A program made the translations under genes and the position numbers. The notes beneath the pieces are model-generated. The model saw only the letters and a list, made by a program, of their open reading frames with translations, did no database searches and was not told the origin of the DNA. 64,000 nucleotides of DNA from Allomuricauda sp. (GTDB lineage Bacteria > Bacteroidota > Bacteroidia > Flavobacteriales > Flavobacteriaceae): contig NZ_JANQLX010000010.1 in the NCBI RefSeq assembly GCF_028280385.1, positions 62,001 to 126,000 on the forward strand, read 5' to 3'. Shown piece after piece: positions 60,854 to 64,000 of this stretch (positions are counted from its first letter, which is position 1; each line of letters opens with the position of its first letter).

Positions 60854-61651
60854 ATGCTTTACGAAGGAGTGCTCCGAAAAATGCAGACCGAGAACGGAAA
60901 CCCCATTCAATATTATCTGGTTTTTGAAAAGGATTTTATCCACATGAACCAACTTCTAGACAAAAAAATCCAGATTGATTTCATTAAATATCAGTGCTTA
61001 AGCTGTGGCAAGGAGCTTCCCATTTACCGTCAGGGATTTTGCCGTTCCTGCTTTTTTGAAAGCCCATTGGCAGGGGATTGGATCATGAAACCAGAACTCA
61101 GTACGGCCCATTTGGACAAGGAAGATCGCGATTTGGAATACGAGAAAAAGGCACAGCTACAACCGCATATTGTGTACCTGGCCAATTCCAGTAATGTAAA
61201 GGTTGGGGTAACCCGGAAATCACAGGTTCCCACCAGATGGATTGACCAAGGGGCCCACGAGGCCATTGAAATTGCGGAAGTACCCAACCGATATTTGGCA
61301 GGCATTACCGAAGTTGCCCTTAAGGCCCATGTAAGCGACAAGACCAGCTGGCAAAAAATGCTGAAAAATGATATTGAGGATGTGGATCTGGGCGCATGGA
61401 GGGATAAGCTAAAAAGTTACTTCCCCGAGGAAGTGGCCGATTATTTTATTGGATCCAACTCGGAGACCCAACTGGAATTTCCGGTACTTCAATATCCGGA
61501 GAAGGTAAAAAGTCTTAATCTGGACAAAACACCGAGTTATACCGGGGTGCTTAAAGGCATTAAGGGCCAATATCTCATTTTTGAAGATCAGACCGTGTTC
61601 AATATTCGAAGTAACGAGGGCTACTATGTGGGTATTGATTTACCGCAATAA
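60854..61651 (+). CDS. DUF2797 family protein
   Basis: 265 residues. A cysteine pair set CLSCGKELPIYRQGFCRSC (about 48-66) looks like a zinc site. GIY-YIG-like strand pattern in the middle: HIVYLANSSNVKVGVTRKSQVPTRWIDQGA, then ITEVALKAHVSDKTSW. Function not established; might be nucleic-acid related. Divergent from the GH3 gene. Confidence 0.85.
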   Translation: MLYEGVLRKMQTENGNPIQYYLVFEKDFIHMNQLLDKKIQIDFIKYQCLSCGKELPIYRQGFCRSCFFESPLAGDWIMKPELSTAHLDKEDRDLEYEKKAQLQPHIVYLANSSNVKVGVTRKSQVPTRWIDQGAHEAIEIAEVPNRYLAGITEVALKAHVSDKTSWQKMLKNDIEDVDLGAWRDKLKSYFPEEVADYFIGSNSETQLEFPVLQYPEKVKSLNLDKTPSYTGVLKGIKGQYLIFEDQTVFNIRSNEGYYVGIDLPQ

Positions 61652-61688
61652 CGAGTAAAACGTCTTCCCCCAACCTAAAAACCAACAC

Positions 61689-62675
61689 ATGAAAAACAGA
61701 AGGGACTTTGTTAAAATGCTTTCTATTGGAGGACTGGCGGTGATGATACCCCATGACATGGGAGCAGCATCATATCTTAAGGGCAACAAAACCCTTCGTT
61801 TTGGAATCTGTGCCGATGTGCATAAAGATATAATGCACGATGCCGATGCCCGTTTGAAGGCATTTATCGACGAAGCCAAAAACAAGGAACTGGATTTTAT
61901 TATCCAGTTGGGGGACTTTTGCCGACCCTATGACCACAATCTGGAATTTATGTCCATCTGGAATAGCTATCCCGGAAAAAAATACCATGTAATTGGCAAC
62001 CATGATACGGATGGCGGATTTTCCCGTCAGCAAGTGGTGGATTATTGGAAATCCATGGGCACTTATTATTCTTTTGATTGCAAGGGGTATCATTTTGTGG
62101 TGCTGGATGGGAATGACAAAGATCCCTCACCGGAACGCCCTTCCGGTTATGCCCGGTACATTGGCAAAGAACAGCTTCAATGGCTCAAAGAAGACTTGGA
62201 CCAGACCCATTTGCCCACCATTGTATTCTGTCATCAAGGATTGGACAATGACTTAGGGGGTATCCACAACGGGACCGAAAGTAGGTTGGTGTTGGAACAG
62301 GCCAATCAAAAAGCGGGATTTAACAAGGTTCAATTCGTTTTCTCCGGTCATCATCACCAAAATTATTACAACCAAATCAATGGGATTCATTATCTGCAGA
62401 TCAACAGCATGTCCTACCAATGGCTTGGCGATTCCTATAAACATATAAGATATGGCGAAGCGGTTGACAAATCCCATCCCTGGATCAAATACACGGTTCC
62501 CTATAAAGATCCCATTTGGGCCTATGCAGAGCTTACACCTGAGCAAAAATTCAATTTATATGGCAAAAGCACAGAGTTTGTGGGACCATCTCCAGAAGAT
62601 TTGGGTGTAGATCTTTCAAAATACGGGTATCCCATTGAAGCCAAGATCTCGGATAGGGAAATTGAGTTAAAGTAA
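61689..62675 (+). CDS. secreted calcineurin-like metallophosphoesterase
   Basis: 328 residues. N-terminus MKNRRDFVKMLSIGGLAVMIP with RR plus FVKMLSIGG is Tat-signal-like. Dimetal motifs: GICADVHKD (Asp, His), LGDFCRPYDHN, IGNHDTDGG, VFCHQGLD, FSGHHHQNYYN. Phosphodiester or phosphomonoester substrate unknown. Confidence 0.9.
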   Translation: MKNRRDFVKMLSIGGLAVMIPHDMGAASYLKGNKTLRFGICADVHKDIMHDADARLKAFIDEAKNKELDFIIQLGDFCRPYDHNLEFMSIWNSYPGKKYHVIGNHDTDGGFSRQQVVDYWKSMGTYYSFDCKGYHFVVLDGNDKDPSPERPSGYARYIGKEQLQWLKEDLDQTHLPTIVFCHQGLDNDLGGIHNGTESRLVLEQANQKAGFNKVQFVFSGHHHQNYYNQINGIHYLQINSMSYQWLGDSYKHIRYGEAVDKSHPWIKYTVPYKDPIWAYAELTPEQKFNLYGKSTEFVGPSPEDLGVDLSKYGYPIEAKISDREIELK

Positions 62676-62713
62676 ACGGGAATGGACTTGACTGCATAGC
62701 AAAACAGAATAAG

Positions 62714-63631
62714 ATGCGTATTCCAAACTACTTTTTATTATTGGCGTTTCTTACTGGATGGAGCTGTGGAAATCACCATGCACAAACAGATAAAATCCCC
62801 CTAGCACCAAATATCATTTCCACCAAAAATGTGGAATACGCCACAACCTTCTCCCCGGATGGCAAAGAGGTCTACTTTGCAAGAAGTGAACAAAAATGGG
62901 GGTCCAGCGGGATGAAAAGCGCCATTTACCATGCTGTTTTCAATGGGGATTCCTGGTCTGAGCCACAATTGGCACCTTTTTCTGGATTACATGATGATAG
63001 TGACCCGCACATGACCCCAGACGGAACAACCATCTATTTTGTCTCGAATCGGCCTTCTGACCATCCAGTCTCATCAGATATATGGAAAGTAGAACTTTTG
63101 GAAAGCGGAGTTTGGGGAAAACCGGAAGTGCTACCCTATCCCATCAATTCTGAGGCCAGTGAATACAGTCCCACGACCGATGTGAGAGGCAACCTGTACT
63201 TTGCATCCACAAGGTCGGGTGGTTACGGACAGGGAGATCTATATGTTTCCAACAATAAAAGTGGGATTCTTACAGACCCGCTGAACTTAGGTAAAACCAT
63301 CAATACACCAACAGGGGAGTGGAACCTGGAGGTGAGCGATAATGGTAACATATTGATTTTTGAGGCCTCCGGAAGGGAAGAAAACATCTCTTCCTATGGT
63401 GATTTGTACATCAGCTTCAAGGAAAATGAAACCTGGACCCATCCCCAAAATATGCAGGAACTCAACTCAACGGGCAGTGACCTTTATCCCTTAATTATGG
63501 AGTCCTCAGCGCAGCTCTTCTACACGAGTAGTGATAGTTTATCCAGTGGCAACACTACCATTTACCAGGTTGATTTCCATAAAATTCTGGAGAAATACCG
63601 AAAATCGGCCCAAATTCCAGAAACGGATTAA
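62714..63631 (+). CDS. TolB-like PD40 beta-propeller lipoprotein
   Basis: 305 residues. Lipobox TGWS-Cys18 in FLTGWSCGN. Propeller blades: TFSPDGKEVYFARS, HMTPDGTTIYFVSNRP, SPTTDVRGNLYFASTRSGGYGQGDLYVS (PD40 motifs), VSDNGNILIFEASG. Probably an envelope binding or scaffold protein. Stop overlaps that of the convergent AsmA-like gene. Confidence 0.85.
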   Translation: MRIPNYFLLLAFLTGWSCGNHHAQTDKIPLAPNIISTKNVEYATTFSPDGKEVYFARSEQKWGSSGMKSAIYHAVFNGDSWSEPQLAPFSGLHDDSDPHMTPDGTTIYFVSNRPSDHPVSSDIWKVELLESGVWGKPEVLPYPINSEASEYSPTTDVRGNLYFASTRSGGYGQGDLYVSNNKSGILTDPLNLGKTINTPTGEWNLEVSDNGNILIFEASGREENISSYGDLYISFKENETWTHPQNMQELNSTGSDLYPLIMESSAQLFYTSSDSLSSGNTTIYQVDFHKILEKYRKSAQIPETD

Positions 63632-64000
63632 TTAACCGTATCCTTTTCTTTTTCCTTTTTGCCCAATAGATTGCCCAAAATGGATTTGGCCGTGTTTTTC
63701 ACCGGATCTTCTTTGGATGCCGTGGAATCTGGTGTTTCTTCCTTTTTACCAAGCAAGGACCCCAAAGTTTCCTTTACCCCGTTGGATGTAGTCTCTGTTG
63801 AATCGTTTTCATCATTTTTAAAAACATCGGCAATCAGGTCCTTGGCCTTATCCTTCCCTTGGTTGACCAATTTCTGTTTTTGGATCTCCACCAACTGATT
63901 GGTCAATTTGGTAACTCCTGAGGACAAATCAGTGGTAATTTTGGGCTGGGTATAGCTCCCCCCAATGTTCGCCACAACCGGAATGGTCAAGTTTTCCAAA
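63628..64000 (-). CDS. AsmA-like protein, C-terminal end (partial)
   Basis: Last 123 or so residues of a protein continuing past the right edge. TIPVVANIGGSYTQPKITTDLSSGVTKLTNQLVEIQ is the conserved end of AsmA-family proteins of Flavobacteriia, followed by an amphipathic and low-complexity tail with repeats of GLLGKKEE type (ETLGSLLGKKEE, SILGNLLGKKEK). AsmA proteins are inner-membrane anchored and span the periplasm for lipid transport. Confidence 0.75.
   Translation of the reverse strand, partial: LENLTIPVVANIGGSYTQPKITTDLSSGVTKLTNQLVEIQKQKLVNQGKDKAKDLIADVFKNDENDSTETTSNGVKETLGSLLGKKEETPDSTASKEDPVKNTAKSILGNLLGKKEKEKDTVN

Overview
The window looks like a chromosomal segment of a marine-type Bacteroidota, family Flavobacteriaceae (Muricauda/Flagellimonas-like is my best guess, not provable here). 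The signs are Bacteroidota-style promoters (TAnnTTTG -7 boxes), almost no Shine-Dalgarno sequences, DUF5686 and DUF6089 outer-membrane proteins, TlpA-type lipoproteins, a TonB protein, and a block CBS-nadK-DUF6089-uppS-bamA-ompH-ompH-murI with pdxJ divergent from it. No rRNA, tRNA, insertion sequence, prophage or CRISPR array was seen.

Layout. 0-4.7 kb: sulfur/methionine genes. A truncated O-acetylhomoserine sulfhydrylase gene (metY) lies behind a clear SAM-I riboswitch and a candidate attenuator. metK lies behind a different, pseudoknotted leader that looks like a SAM-II-class riboswitch with an enlarged loop. 4.7-13.3 kb: deoxynucleoside kinase, TlpA-like lipoprotein, TonB, a K+-dependent membrane pyrophosphatase next to a soluble pyrophosphatase, and a DUF5686 outer-membrane protein. 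13.4-19.8 kb: pdhB, etfBA (with a 28-bp perfect palindrome over the promoter), a bifunctional nuclease with an unusually strong Shine-Dalgarno, a NupC-type transporter, a 203-bp array of 29 in-phase heptamers, and thyA.

19.9-33 kb is the accessory part: a sulfatase, small proteins of immunity or unknown type (two DMP19/DUF4375 proteins, ankyrin repeats, DinB-like, hypothetical proteins), dispersed short repeats, and at 25.1-27.5 kb a tightly overlapping AT-rich three-gene unit: P-loop kinase, a PIN-GNAT-PUA/EVE-like fusion, and an ASCH-domain protein. This unit is the best candidate for an undescribed conflict, RNA-processing or defence system here.

33-43 kb: a PhyH-type oxygenase, a lipoprotein made of five exact 110-residue repeats, a two-component system with helically phased CGTGATA repeats over its start, an ergothioneine-type egtB-egtD-DUF427 operon, a CBM48-like protein, an aminotransferase, a 2TM protein and folA. 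43-52 kb: the envelope biogenesis block on the minus strand. 51.4-64 kb: pdxJ with an esterase, an SGNH lipoprotein whose promoter region carries the same TTATGCATGCATAA core palindrome as etfB (suggesting a shared, perhaps fatty-acid related, regulator), trigger factor-clpP-clpX, a GH3-type protein, DUF2797, a metallophosphoesterase, a PD40 lipoprotein and the C-terminus of an AsmA-like protein running off the right edge.
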